From assembly GCA_016699835.1 (NCBI GenBank), contig CP064987.1:992001-1056000 (forward strand): a stretch of 64,000 nt of DNA, given 5' to 3'. The stretch comes from Phycisphaerales bacterium (GTDB taxonomy: Bacteria > Planctomycetota > Phycisphaerae > Phycisphaerales > UBA1924). This document shows, in pieces, positions 49,467 to 58,858 of the stretch (positions are counted from its first letter, which is position 1; every line of letters starts with the position of its first letter). A model generated the notes under the pieces. The model searched no databases and was not told the DNA's origin. It saw only the letters and a program-made list of their open reading frames with translations. The position numbers were made by a program, and so were the translations under genes.

Positions 49467-52448
49467 TCAGCAGCCGGCGTTGAAGCGTGTGAGGTAGTAC
49501 AGCAGATCGTCGACCGTGACGCCGCCGTCGGGCGTGCCGGTCGCCGATCCATCATCGACGTCGGCGACGAGGCTGCCGGCGTTGAACTGGGTGAGGTAAT
49601 AGAGCAGATCGTCGACGGTGACGCCGCCGTCGGGCGTGCCCGTGCCCGAGCCATCGTCCACGTCGGCGACGCAGCAGGTCTGCACGGTGAGTGCGGCGGC
49701 GGCACTGGTGGCCGTACCGCATGCATTGGTCACGACGCAGTCGTAGTTCCCAGCGTCGGCGGGTGCTACTGCGGCGATGGTGTAGGTGTCGGCGTTAGCG
49801 CCCGAGATGTTGCTCAGGTCCTTGCGCCACTGGAAGGTCGCGCCGCTTCCGCTATACGAAACGGAGAAGGACGCGAGCATGCCGGTGCACGCCGTCGCGG
49901 GCTGAGGATCGGCGGTGATCGACACGCCTTCGCCCACCGTCAACGCCGCAGCCACACTCGTGTCGCTTCCGCACGCGTTGGTCACGACGCAGTCGTAGTT
50001 CCCGGCGTCGGCGAGCGCGACAGCGGCGATCGAGTAGGTGTTGCTCGTCGCGCCGCCAATCGGCGTGCCATCCTTTCGCCACTGGAACGTGGGCGAATCG
50101 CCAGACACGACAACGACGAACGAGGCGATCGAGCCAACACAGGCGCTGACCGGCGAAGGATCGCTGGTGACCGAGGCCGGGGCGCTTACCGTCAGACTGG
50201 CCTGGTTGCTGTTCACGATGTTGCAGGCGCCGGTAACGACGCAGTCATAGTTTCCCGCATCGCCGGCGACGACGGAGGCGATGGTGTAGGAGTTCGAGGT
50301 CGCGCCGCCGATGTTGATCCCGTTCTTGCGCCACTGGAAGGTGGGCGCGGTGCCCGAGGCGGCGACGGTGAAGGTCGCGGGCGAGCCGGGGCAGGTGGTC
50401 ACGGGGTTCGGCTGGCCGGTGACCGAGACCTGGGTGTTCACGCCGAGTGAGGCGGCGTTGCTGGTGATGGTGTTGCAGGTGTCGGTGACGACGCAGTCAT
50501 ACGAGCCCGCGTCGCCCGCGATGACGGAAGCGATGGTGTAGGAGTTCGAGGTGGCGCCGCCGATGTTGGTGCCGTTCTTGCGCCACTGGAAGGCTGGGGT
50601 ATTCCCAGACACCGCAACGGTGAACGTCGCGGGCGAGCCGGGACAAACGGTCGCGGGGCTTGGCTGTGAAGTGAACGAGGCGCTCCCGAGAATCGTGAGC
50701 AGCGCCGGGTTGCTGGTGACGTTGCCGCAGGTGTCGGTGAGGACGCAGTCATAGAACGCGGCTGAGGCGGGCACAACCGAGGCGATGGTATAGGAATCGC
50801 TGGTAGCGCCGGAGATTGCGACGCCGTTGCGGCGCCATTGGAACGTAGGCGAATCGCCGTTCCATGTGATGGAGAACGTGGCCGGAGACCCGAGGCAGGT
50901 CAAGACCGGCTGGGGCTGGGTGACAACTTCGGCAGAGGGGACGACCGTGAGTTGCGCCGGGTTGCTGGTGGTGGAGCCGCAGTCGTTGGTGACGACGCAG
51001 TCATAGAACGCGCCCGAAGTAAGGACGACGGAGGCGATGGTGTAGGTCGTGCCGGTGGCGCCGGAGATATCCACCCCGTTGCGTCGCCACTGATAGGTGA
51101 GGGTCCCGGTTCCGGTCGCGGCGACGGTGAAGCCGAATGATGTGCCCGTGCAACCCGTCCCGCCGACGGGCTGGGTCGAGATCGTGGGCACGTTGCACGC
51201 CGCACCGGCGTCGTCCCAGCCGATGGCGTCGAGCATGTCCTTGTCGGCGGTCTTGTAGAAGTTCGGCGAGAAAGTCACGCCGGTGGAGAGGATGGGCTGC
51301 ATGATCCCGATGGCGCTCGGTGGGCTGAAACTCTGCTGGAAGAAATGGCTGGCCTGGTTCGGGCTGCCGTCCGACATGCGGTACTCCGCCGAGATGAGAT
51401 CGCTGTTGGCGTCGTCGTTGGTCGGGTTGTTGAAATCGATCTCGCGCGCCGCGGTCTGGAACTCGGCGGTGGTGTCGGGGTTGGTGTCACCGAGACCGGC
51501 GCGGTCGACGCGAGCGAATCGGAAGAGATCGAGCGCCTCGGGACGTGTGCCGCCGTCGGCGTTGGAGGTGAACCCCTGCGCGTGACCGACCTCGTGGACG
51601 ATGGTGTCCACGAGCGAGAGGAGCGAGCCGCCCACGCCATTCGTGGGATCGAAGTCAAAGGAGAAGGCGCTGTTGTACTGCATGCTCGCGTCACTGTTGG
51701 TGACGGAGCCGATCGTGGCGCGGTAGTTGGCGCGGGTCCAGTCCATGCTTGTCTGATTCGTGACCGTGGCGCTGGTCGCGTTGAATCGCACGGGGAAAGA
51801 CGAGCCGGTGGGGAGGAACGATTGGATCGTGTCGTTCCCGTCCATTCCGTTGATCAGCCCATTGCGCACGTTGGTGTACGAGATGTTCGTCACGTAGTTC
51901 GAGCCGGTGGCGCCGATGACGCTCCCGCCCAGGTTCGCCCACGAGACGCTCACGGTGATCGAGATCGGGTCGGACCACTGGCTCTCGATGTAGGCCTCGG
52001 CGGCCGCAAACGACGCCGCGGCCCCGGAGGGAGCGCCCGTCGCGTTGATGTTGAAGATCACGTTGAGGCCCGCGGCCCGGGAGTTGATCCCGCCCCGAGG
52101 GACGCCGCCGATCGTGTTATCGACCACAAGAAGATTCTGAACCTCACCCATCTGTCGCTCGTGGTCCCGGGCGATGCGATGGAGGTCTTCCTCGGTGAGC
52201 GCTCCCGCGGGCGTGCCGCACATCGGACGCCAGCGATCCTCGGTGTCGATCGAGATTTTCTCCTGCGTCGCGTAGAGCGTCGAGGTCTCTTTGTGCTGGT
52301 TGGTGGCGAACGTCGGCACGCCGCGACGGGCGACCTGGCCCATTGCGGGCACCGCCAGCGTCGAGAGGGCCATCGCTGCCAACAGCCCAATGCGGGAAAC
52401 AAGCACCCCTCGCGCCTGGGGCGCGTCCGTTCCACTATTCATGTTCAT
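49467..52448 (-). CDS. secreted zinc metalloprotease-like protein with six Ig-like domains and dockerin-like repeats
   Basis: 993 residues. A signal peptide ends near AVPAMGQ. Residues about 60-420 form a protease-like domain with HEVGHAQGF (His285, Glu286, His289), the HExxH zinc site, and a later DMLDAIGWDD segment as in large secreted matrixin-like proteases. Six Ig-like domains of about 83 residues follow, each with QWRKNG-type strands, the GDAGNYDCVVT signature and a Cys pair. The end has two near-identical 34-residue units with ADVDDGSGTGTPDGGV, calcium-loop/dockerin-like in look. Probably a cell-surface or secreted adhesin-protease. Start at 52448 follows AAGGGGTCTC. A strong terminator follows. 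Confidence 0.85.
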   Translation of the reverse strand: MNMNSGTDAPQARGVLVSRIGLLAAMALSTLAVPAMGQVARRGVPTFATNQHKETSTLYATQEKISIDTEDRWRPMCGTPAGALTEEDLHRIARDHERQMGEVQNLLVVDNTIGGVPRGGINSRAAGLNVIFNINATGAPSGAAASFAAAEAYIESQWSDPISITVSVSWANLGGSVIGATGSNYVTNISYTNVRNGLINGMDGNDTIQSFLPTGSSFPVRFNATSATVTNQTSMDWTRANYRATIGSVTNSDASMQYNSAFSFDFDPTNGVGGSLLSLVDTIVHEVGHAQGFTSNADGGTRPEALDLFRFARVDRAGLGDTNPDTTAEFQTAAREIDFNNPTNDDANSDLISAEYRMSDGSPNQASHFFQQSFSPPSAIGIMQPILSTGVTFSPNFYKTADKDMLDAIGWDDAGAACNVPTISTQPVGGTGCTGTSFGFTVAATGTGTLTYQWRRNGVDISGATGTTYTIASVVLTSGAFYDCVVTNDCGSTTSNPAQLTVVPSAEVVTQPQPVLTCLGSPATFSITWNGDSPTFQWRRNGVAISGATSDSYTIASVVPASAAFYDCVLTDTCGNVTSNPALLTILGSASFTSQPSPATVCPGSPATFTVAVSGNTPAFQWRKNGTNIGGATSNSYTIASVIAGDAGSYDCVVTDTCNTITSNAASLGVNTQVSVTGQPNPVTTCPGSPATFTVAASGTAPTFQWRKNGINIGGATSNSYTIASVVAGDAGNYDCVVTGACNIVNSNQASLTVSAPASVTSDPSPVSACVGSIASFVVVVSGDSPTFQWRKDGTPIGGATSNTYSIAAVALADAGNYDCVVTNACGSDTSVAAALTVGEGVSITADPQPATACTGMLASFSVSYSGSGATFQWRKDLSNISGANADTYTIAAVAPADAGNYDCVVTNACGTATSAAAALTVQTCCVADVDDGSGTGTPDGGVTVDDLLYYLTQFNAGSLVADVDDGSATGTPDGGVTVDDLLYYLTRFNAGC
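49690..51190 (-). repeat. six tandem Ig-domain repeats, about 249 bp each
   Basis: Within the protease gene, six units of about 83 codons repeat with high DNA identity in the middle copies (domains 3 to 5), consistent with recent intragenic duplication. At the 3' end of the gene two further units of 102 bp (49497-49700) are nearly identical. Confidence 0.8.
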
Positions 52449-52683
52449 GAGACCCCTTCCGAATACGTACTCGAGAATCCGAAACTGTTCGCCCACTCTA
52501 CAGCAATGGTTCTCCGCAGAAAAGGGCGTTTTTACGTCCGACATTGTGCGAATATGAATCGGAACCGTACATTATCCGAATATTGTCGATTCAACCCGCA
52601 TCTGTTGCGGATCGTTCAGGAGAACCCCGGCAGACACCGAACTTTGACCTTGCCAGAACATGTCCGGCACTAAACTCACCCCC
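52449..52683. promoter_or_regulatory. divergent promoter region between the protease gene and serS
   Basis: AT-richer than its surroundings. Rightward, TTGTGC followed after 18 bases by TACATT (near 52570-52575) is a possible serS promoter, and a second, weaker -10-like TAAACT lies closer to serS. TCGGA and TCCGA half-sites flank the candidate -10 and could be an operator. On the minus strand GATAAT is a -10-like hexamer for the protease gene. All are eye-level calls. Confidence 0.35.
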
Positions 52684-54117
52684 ATGATCGATCTGAAGCA
52701 ACTTCGAGAGAATCCCGCCCGCTTCGCGCTCGGCGCCAAGGCCAAGGGCGTCCATGTGGACATCGAACGTCTCGTCTCGCTCGATGAGCAGCGTCGCGCG
52801 ATCACCCTCGAGCGCGAGAAACTCCGGGCCGAGCAGAACCGGATCTCCAAGGAGGCCGGGCCGGCGATCGGCAAACTTCAGGGGCAACTCAAAGGTGCGC
52901 ACGGCGACGCGCGATTGGCGATCGAGCGCGAACTCGACGAACTCAAGCAGAAGCCCGCACAGTTCAAGGCCGCCATCCAGGAACTGGAACATAAAGAGGC
53001 CGCCCTTTCCACCGATATCCACGACCTGCTCCTCGCGGTTCCCCTTCCCCCTGATCCGGATGTTCCCGAAGGCAAGGGCGCCGAGGATAACGTCGAGGTG
53101 AAACGATGGAGCGCACCCAAGAGCCAGGCCCATCCCAACGGCTTCGACACGACAAAGTCCTTCGAGGCCAACAAGGGCTTCAAGCCCAAATCCCACATCG
53201 AAATCCTCCGCGACCTTAACCTCTGCGACTTTGAGCGAGGCGTGAAGATCGCCGGTTCGCGGAGTTACGTGCTCAAGGGCGCGGGGTTCCGCCTGCACCA
53301 GGCCGCCCTGCGATACGCCTTCGATTTCATGGTCAGCAAGCACGGCTTCACGCCGATGTCCGTCCCCAGTCTCACTCGCGAAGAAACCATGATCGGCACG
53401 GGCTTCTTCCCCGCGGGGCGCGAGCAGGCGTACCAGATCGAGGAATCCAAGCGTGGCGGCGGGTACGACCTCTTCCTCGCGGGTACGGGCGAGGTCGGGC
53501 TGATGGGCCTGCACATGGGCGAGATCCTCGACGAGGCGCACCTGCCGCTGAAGTATGTCACCGTGTCGCCGTGCTTCCGTCGCGAGGCCGGGGCCGCGGG
53601 CAAGGACACCGCCGGGCTCTATCGCATCCACCAGTTCGACAAGGTCGAGCAGGTCGTGATCTGTCGCGCGAGCGAGGAAGAGTCCCGTCGCTGGCACAAG
53701 CAGATGATCGCCTTCGTCGAGGTGCTGCTCCAGAGCCTGGAACTCCCGTATCGCCTGCTCCAGTGCTGCACGGGCGACCTGGGCGTTAAGAACGCCGACA
53801 TGGTGGACATCGAGTGCTGGATGCCCGGACGCGGCGAGATGAAGAACGGCTCACCCACCGGCGACTTCGGCGAGACCCACTCGGCATCACGTCTCTACGA
53901 CTTCCAGTGCCGCCGGCTGAACATGCGCTACCGCATGGGCGGCGAGCAGGGCGCGGGCGAGACGACCTTCTGCCACTCGCTCAACAACACCGTTCTCGCG
54001 AGCCCGCGCGTGCTCATCCCGATCCTCGAGATGCACCAGCAGCAGGACGGGAGCGTCCGCATTCCCGAGGCGCTCCGCCCGTACATGGGTGGGATCGATC
54101 GAATCGGCCCGGCGTAA
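52684..54117 (+). CDS. serS: seryl-tRNA synthetase (SerRS)
   Basis: Charges tRNA-Ser (and serine-accepting tRNA-Sec). The ATG at 52684 gives MIDLKQLRENP, the conserved N-terminus, followed by the long tRNA-binding coiled coil (about 30-110). Class II motif 2 is CFRREAGAAGKDTAGLYRIH and motif 3 lies at NNTVLASPRVLIPILE. Length of 477 residues is somewhat above normal. Identity is firm. Confidence 0.96.
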   Translation: MIDLKQLRENPARFALGAKAKGVHVDIERLVSLDEQRRAITLEREKLRAEQNRISKEAGPAIGKLQGQLKGAHGDARLAIERELDELKQKPAQFKAAIQELEHKEAALSTDIHDLLLAVPLPPDPDVPEGKGAEDNVEVKRWSAPKSQAHPNGFDTTKSFEANKGFKPKSHIEILRDLNLCDFERGVKIAGSRSYVLKGAGFRLHQAALRYAFDFMVSKHGFTPMSVPSLTREETMIGTGFFPAGREQAYQIEESKRGGGYDLFLAGTGEVGLMGLHMGEILDEAHLPLKYVTVSPCFRREAGAAGKDTAGLYRIHQFDKVEQVVICRASEEESRRWHKQMIAFVEVLLQSLELPYRLLQCCTGDLGVKNADMVDIECWMPGRGEMKNGSPTGDFGETHSASRLYDFQCRRLNMRYRMGGEQGAGETTFCHSLNNTVLASPRVLIPILEMHQQQDGSVRIPEALRPYMGGIDRIGPA

Positions 54118-54271
54118 TCACGCGGCGCACGCTTCCTCCACGGGTGACTCTGGATCGCGTGACGACCAATTTCGCACCAAGTGGGCCAAGTCTCGCCAAG
54201 ATCGCCGGGGTTTCCAGCCGATAATCGTGGGTCGGGTCCGGTCTGTCGGCCCGCATCCGGGAGCCTTCCTC

Positions 54272-55456
54272 GTGCGTTGCACCTGCTGCGAGTCGAGCCA
54301 TCTCTTCGACGTCCTCTGCCTCGAGGGCGTGCCGGTCTTCTGCAACGTGCTATGTGAGACGGTCGAGGACGCGCGCGCGTTCCCGCGCCACGACATCCGT
54401 CTCGTCATGTGCCGCGAATGCGGACATCTCTATAACGCCGCCTTCGATCCCGCCCAGGTTGAGTACTCCGGGACCTACGAGAACGCGCTTCACTTCTCGA
54501 GCGTTTTTCGCGAGTACCAGGCTCGCCTCATCGAGGAACTCGTCGAGCGCGACGGCGTTCGCGGCAAGCACATCGTCGAACTCGGCTGCGGCGACGCCTC
54601 GTTCCTGAGCGCGCTCTGCGAGAAGGGCGCGAACACGGGCATCGGCTATGACCCGGCATTCGACCCCGCGCGCGCGACTATCCCCAATCCGGATCGAGTC
54701 ACCGTTCGACGCGAACTCTTCACGCCCGCGACAGCCGCAGGTCAGCGGATCGATGTTGTCTGCTGCCGGCACGTGCTCGAGCACATCGACACGCCGAACA
54801 CATGGCTGAAGGGCGTGCGTGACAGCGTGGCGCGCGCAACAAGGCCTGCGGACACGCTGCTCTTCTTCGAGGTCCCCAACGCGGCGTACATGCTCCGTGC
54901 CCTGGCGATCTGGGATCTGATCTACGAGCACTGCAACTACTTCATGCCCCGGGCGATGGCACGCGCGTTCCAGCGTGCGGGTTTCCGCGTGGACCGGACC
55001 GACGAGGTGTATTCCGGGCAGTTTCTGACGCTGCGCGCGCATCTGGCGCCCGCGAACGCTCCGGCCGCGATCGAGCCGCGATCGACCGAGGACGAGTCGA
55101 ATGAGACGCTCTCGCACCAGTTCGGCTCGGCGTGCCGGGAGAAGATCTCGCAGTGGCGGTCGCGATTCGGCGGATGGGGAAAGTCCGGCAAGCGCGTCGT
55201 GCTGTGGGGCGCGGGGACGAAGGGCGTGATGCTGCTGAATCTCGCGGACGCCGATCGGGCCGCGGTTGGAGTTGTCGATCTGAACCCGCGCAAGCACGGG
55301 CATTTCATCGCGGGGACAGGGCAGCCGATTCTGTCGCCGGGCGAATTGGCGAGCGTCAAGCCCGATGTCGTGATCGTGGTAAATCCGGTGTACGAGGCGG
55401 AGATCCGGCGTGACCTCGCGTCGCGCGGGCACTCGCCGGAGGTTGTGCTCGCGTGA
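54272..55456 (+). CDS. class I SAM-dependent methyltransferase with N-terminal zinc-binding Cys cluster
   Basis: 394 residues. An N-terminal Cys-rich part (CTCC, then CRECGHLYN near residue 45) resembles the zinc-binding domain of sugar C-methyltransferases. The SAM fold starts at HIVELGCGDASFL, and the C-terminal Rossmann-like part has VVLWGAGTKGVMLLNL, as in C-methyltransferases of the NovU/TylC type. Likely methylates a nucleotide sugar. The start is unsure: GTG 54272 follows GGGAG and begins just before the Cys cluster; GTG 54227 is also in frame. The stop overlaps the next gene as GTGA. Confidence 0.78.
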   Translation: MRCTCCESSHLFDVLCLEGVPVFCNVLCETVEDARAFPRHDIRLVMCRECGHLYNAAFDPAQVEYSGTYENALHFSSVFREYQARLIEELVERDGVRGKHIVELGCGDASFLSALCEKGANTGIGYDPAFDPARATIPNPDRVTVRRELFTPATAAGQRIDVVCCRHVLEHIDTPNTWLKGVRDSVARATRPADTLLFFEVPNAAYMLRALAIWDLIYEHCNYFMPRAMARAFQRAGFRVDRTDEVYSGQFLTLRAHLAPANAPAAIEPRSTEDESNETLSHQFGSACREKISQWRSRFGGWGKSGKRVVLWGAGTKGVMLLNLADADRAAVGVVDLNPRKHGHFIAGTGQPILSPGELASVKPDVVIVVNPVYEAEIRRDLASRGHSPEVVLA

Positions 55457-57474
55457 GCGAGTCTCGCGGCGCATCCACCGATCCGACCTTCAGCGATTGC
55501 TTCGAGGGGCCGCACCAAGGGCGAGAGATCGTCGATGCCGAGGGCGTCGTGTCGATCGATCATGGGGAACTGCGAATCCGTCCGCTCGCGAAGCCCGGGT
55601 TTGGGCGGGCCGGGGTTCGATATGGCGACACGCCGACTTCGCCCCGCACGCTCGTGTATGCATCGATCCTCAACGGGCACAACACGTCGCAGACGTATCG
55701 ATTGAAGAACCTTGCGAGGCAGGTGTATCGCTTCACGAAGGGGAGTGGGAGCACGCCGCACGCCCTGCACGTGCTGTATTGGCTCTTCCACCAATCCCGC
55801 GAGTCGTTCGTGCGGCGGTTGTGGTGCTGGGCGTGGGCACGATTCGCTCCGCCCGATCCCGTGATCAAGGACAATCTGTCGTTCGGCGTGCGTCGTCCCG
55901 GCTCGTCGAGCGTGACGCCCGATGCGGACTTTCTCGGGCTGGTTATGCATGCCGCGTCGCATGACTGCGGCGAGTTGCACGCGATCGGCGCCACCCGGAC
56001 GAGGCTCCTGCGCGGCGTGCAGAACGTCCCATTCCATGTCGCGATTGTGCTGCGTGAGCGAGAAGCGATCGTGCTCTTTGGCGGCGTGCCCGGGGCGCGA
56101 TCGCACGGGCCTGGTCCGGGCCTCATGCCGATCGCGGTCGTCGATCGTCCGGCGTGGTTGGGCGATCAGGCGACGCTGGAGTTGCAACAGGCGGTCCTCG
56201 GCGAGATCGGATTCTCGGTGGACACCCGCGTGTGCGAGATCGGCGCGATGGCCGACTCGCAGGACAAGATGGGATCCAGTGACACTCACGCGGGGCTGAT
56301 TCTCGTTCGCACACGGCGAGACGTGGACACCCTTTCCGTGTTCGTTCGCGCCGGTGCGTTGGAACTGAGAGTGGGACCGACGAGTGTCGCGTGGGTACGG
56401 CATGAGCATGGTCACGAGGTCACACTCTGTGAGGATTCACGCTCACTGCGGCTGGCCAATGGATCCCGGCTCGTGATCGTGGACGATGGCACGCACATGG
56501 GCGCGAGCCTCGATGGCGTGCCCGTGATGGGCGAGTTTGCCAACGACCAGATACGGCTAAGCGATCACGCTGCGCCGCAGGGCGGAGCGCCTCTGGTTCG
56601 CGTCGTGACGGGCGACGGCACAACGCTCGAAGCCCGCTCAAACACGACTACGTCTGAAGGATTTGAGATCGAGGTCTTCCCTCGTTCCGTGACGCCGGTT
56701 ACTACGGGGAGCACGACCTCGAATGCCCGATCCGCGACCGGCATGACAACCGGCACAACGGCCATGAAGTCGACCGGACACTCGACCGAGTCCTTCGCTC
56801 CGTTTGTGTTGCCCAAGGATTCACGCGTGGTCCTGGACGAGATGTTCCCCGACGCCGGAGATTCTGCGGGCACACTCGACACGCTCTCCAATGCGCTCGG
56901 CACCTGGCAACGCACGCTCGGCCACGGCGTCATCGAACGGATCGCCGGTGGTGGCGCTCGCGTGCGCGCGGCGGTCGGTAGCCCGTGCCCCAATCGCACG
57001 CTCTACACGCTTCCCTGGCGCGATCCGTCGTACGCGGCATTGCGTGTGGAGATGACGCCGCCTGGGTCTGGGCGAGGTGAAGGGCACGACGGGCGTTCCG
57101 GCGTCGTCTTCGAGCAGGACGCGAAGAACTCGATCATCGTGAATCTCTGGCTGAACGATGGCTATGAGGGGGCGTCGATCTCGACGTTCTTTGTGGTCGA
57201 TGGGTTTGACGACATCTACTCGGCGGTGTGGACCAATGTTGGCGATCGCGTCTCATGGGGGAAACGCTTCGCGCTCGACGTCACCATCGATGGCGAGTTG
57301 ATCTTCATCACCCTCAACGACGAGCCGGTCCTCTGGAGGCGGATGTCCGACGTGTATCCAAAGCGTGGACCGCTGCGGATCCATCGCGTCGGGCTCGCTT
57401 CGAACTGGGAATGGGGACTGGACACGGGGACGATCTTCCACTCTTTCACGGCTCGCATGCGGGCCACGACGTAA
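55453..57474 (+). CDS. large protein of unknown function, beta-rich, two-part
   Basis: 673 residues without signal peptide or membrane helix. The first part (1-400) is mixed with many strands; a Thr/Ser/Gly-rich linker (about 415-450) separates a C-terminal beta-sandwich-like domain (about 465-670; LRVEMTPPGSGRGE, SGVVFEQDAKNSIIVNLWL) that looks like a concanavalin/LamG-type carbohydrate-binding fold. GTG start overlaps the methyltransferase stop, and the LhgO-type gene follows after 12 bases, so it belongs to the sugar region. No enzyme motif recognised. Confidence 0.7.
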   Translation: MSESRGASTDPTFSDCFEGPHQGREIVDAEGVVSIDHGELRIRPLAKPGFGRAGVRYGDTPTSPRTLVYASILNGHNTSQTYRLKNLARQVYRFTKGSGSTPHALHVLYWLFHQSRESFVRRLWCWAWARFAPPDPVIKDNLSFGVRRPGSSSVTPDADFLGLVMHAASHDCGELHAIGATRTRLLRGVQNVPFHVAIVLREREAIVLFGGVPGARSHGPGPGLMPIAVVDRPAWLGDQATLELQQAVLGEIGFSVDTRVCEIGAMADSQDKMGSSDTHAGLILVRTRRDVDTLSVFVRAGALELRVGPTSVAWVRHEHGHEVTLCEDSRSLRLANGSRLVIVDDGTHMGASLDGVPVMGEFANDQIRLSDHAAPQGGAPLVRVVTGDGTTLEARSNTTTSEGFEIEVFPRSVTPVTTGSTTSNARSATGMTTGTTAMKSTGHSTESFAPFVLPKDSRVVLDEMFPDAGDSAGTLDTLSNALGTWQRTLGHGVIERIAGGGARVRAAVGSPCPNRTLYTLPWRDPSYAALRVEMTPPGSGRGEGHDGRSGVVFEQDAKNSIIVNLWLNDGYEGASISTFFVVDGFDDIYSAVWTNVGDRVSWGKRFALDVTIDGELIFITLNDEPVLWRRMSDVYPKRGPLRIHRVGLASNWEWGLDTGTIFHSFTARMRATT

Positions 57475-57486
57475 GGCACGATCAGC

Positions 57487-58698
57487 ATGGAACACTTCAA
57501 CACAGTCGTGATTGGCGGCGGGATCGTGGGTCTCGCGACGGCGTACAGGCTCCAGTCGCTCTCGTCGGCTTCGGTCGCGGTCATCGAGGCCGAGGGCGAA
57601 CTCGCGACGCACCAGACGGGACGAAACTCGGGCGTGATCCACTCGGGGCTGTACTACAAGCCCGGCTCGCTCAAGGCGACACTCTGCGCCTCGGGGCGGG
57701 ACGCGATGTACGACTTCTGCGCGCGCCACAGCATTCCGCACGAGCGATGCGGGAAGGTCGTGGTGGCGACGACGCCGGAGGAGATCCCGAGGCTCGACGA
57801 ACTCGAACGCCGCGGGCGCGCCAATGGACTGACGTCGATCCGGCGGGCGTCACGCGAGGAGATCTGCGAGCGCGAGCCGAATGTCTCGTGCGTCGCGGGA
57901 TTCATCGTCGAAGAGACGGGGATCGTGTCGTATCCGTCGGTCGCGAGGCAACTCGCGCGGTTGATCAATGGTTCGGGCGGGAGCGTGCGAACGAATGCGA
58001 AGCTGCTGAGCGCGGGCGTCGAACCTGGCCAGTTCACGCTTGAGACCTCGGCAGGACCGATTCGCGCGTCGTCGATCGTCAACTGTGCGGGGCTTCAGTG
58101 CGATCGCGTGGCGAAGATCTTTGGCGTGGAGCCGAACGTGCGGATTGTGCCGTTCCGGGGCGAGTACTACGACCTGCTGCCGCATGCGCGCGGGCTGGTG
58201 AAGGATCTCATTTATCCCGTGCCCGATCCCGCGTTTCCGTTCCTTGGGGTTCACTTCACGCGCGCGGTGGATGGGACAGTGGAGGCGGGGCCGAATGCGG
58301 TGCTCGCTATGGCGCGCGAGGGATATGACTGGGAGACCTCGTCATGGCGCGACCTCGCCGACATGGCGCGATACCCGGGTTTCTGGAAGTTGATCAACAG
58401 GCACTGGCGCACGGGCATGATGGAGGCCCGGAGGTCATTGAGCAAAGAACTGTTCCTCGGTGCTCTCCGGAAGTTGATACCGGACCTTGGCCTCGAGGAC
58501 ATCACGCCGGGACGCGCGGGTGTGCGAGCCCAGGCGGTTGAGGCGGATGGCGGCCTCGTTGACGATTTCCGCATCATCCGAGGCGGCGGGATGGTCCACG
58601 TGCTCAACGCGCCCTCGCCCGCGGCGACGGCGTCGCTTGCGATCGGTGCCACCATTGCCGACATTGCCGCCCAGGACTTCCATCAGGCCCGAAAATAA
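57487..58698 (+). CDS. lhgO: L-2-hydroxyglutarate oxidase-like FAD-dependent oxidoreductase (LhgO)
   Basis: 403 residues. The FAD-binding GGGIVGLATAYRLQ (10-23), the ATHQTGRNSGVIHSGLYY segment and the C-terminal IIRGGGMVHVLNAPSPAATA match LhgO, which oxidises L-2-hydroxyglutarate to 2-oxoglutarate. Its place between an unknown protein and a glycosyltransferase suggests that the real substrate here could be another 2-hydroxy acid or sugar acid; the sequence itself reads as LhgO. Start at ATG 57487. Confidence 0.85.
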   Translation: MEHFNTVVIGGGIVGLATAYRLQSLSSASVAVIEAEGELATHQTGRNSGVIHSGLYYKPGSLKATLCASGRDAMYDFCARHSIPHERCGKVVVATTPEEIPRLDELERRGRANGLTSIRRASREEICEREPNVSCVAGFIVEETGIVSYPSVARQLARLINGSGGSVRTNAKLLSAGVEPGQFTLETSAGPIRASSIVNCAGLQCDRVAKIFGVEPNVRIVPFRGEYYDLLPHARGLVKDLIYPVPDPAFPFLGVHFTRAVDGTVEAGPNAVLAMAREGYDWETSSWRDLADMARYPGFWKLINRHWRTGMMEARRSLSKELFLGALRKLIPDLGLEDITPGRAGVRAQAVEADGGLVDDFRIIRGGGMVHVLNAPSPAATASLAIGATIADIAAQDFHQARK

Positions 58699-58858
58699 TG
58701 GATTGGGACAATCTCCGTGTTGAAGGAAAGGGCTTGGGGGGCCGATCCTTCTGCGGTATCCTTCCGGGGTTGCTCTTGTCGGCGAACACCCCGTACAACG
58801 CACGAACGTTTCGTGCTCGGATGCTGTGCGCGTTCTAGGGATTTTCAGAAAGGTGTGG

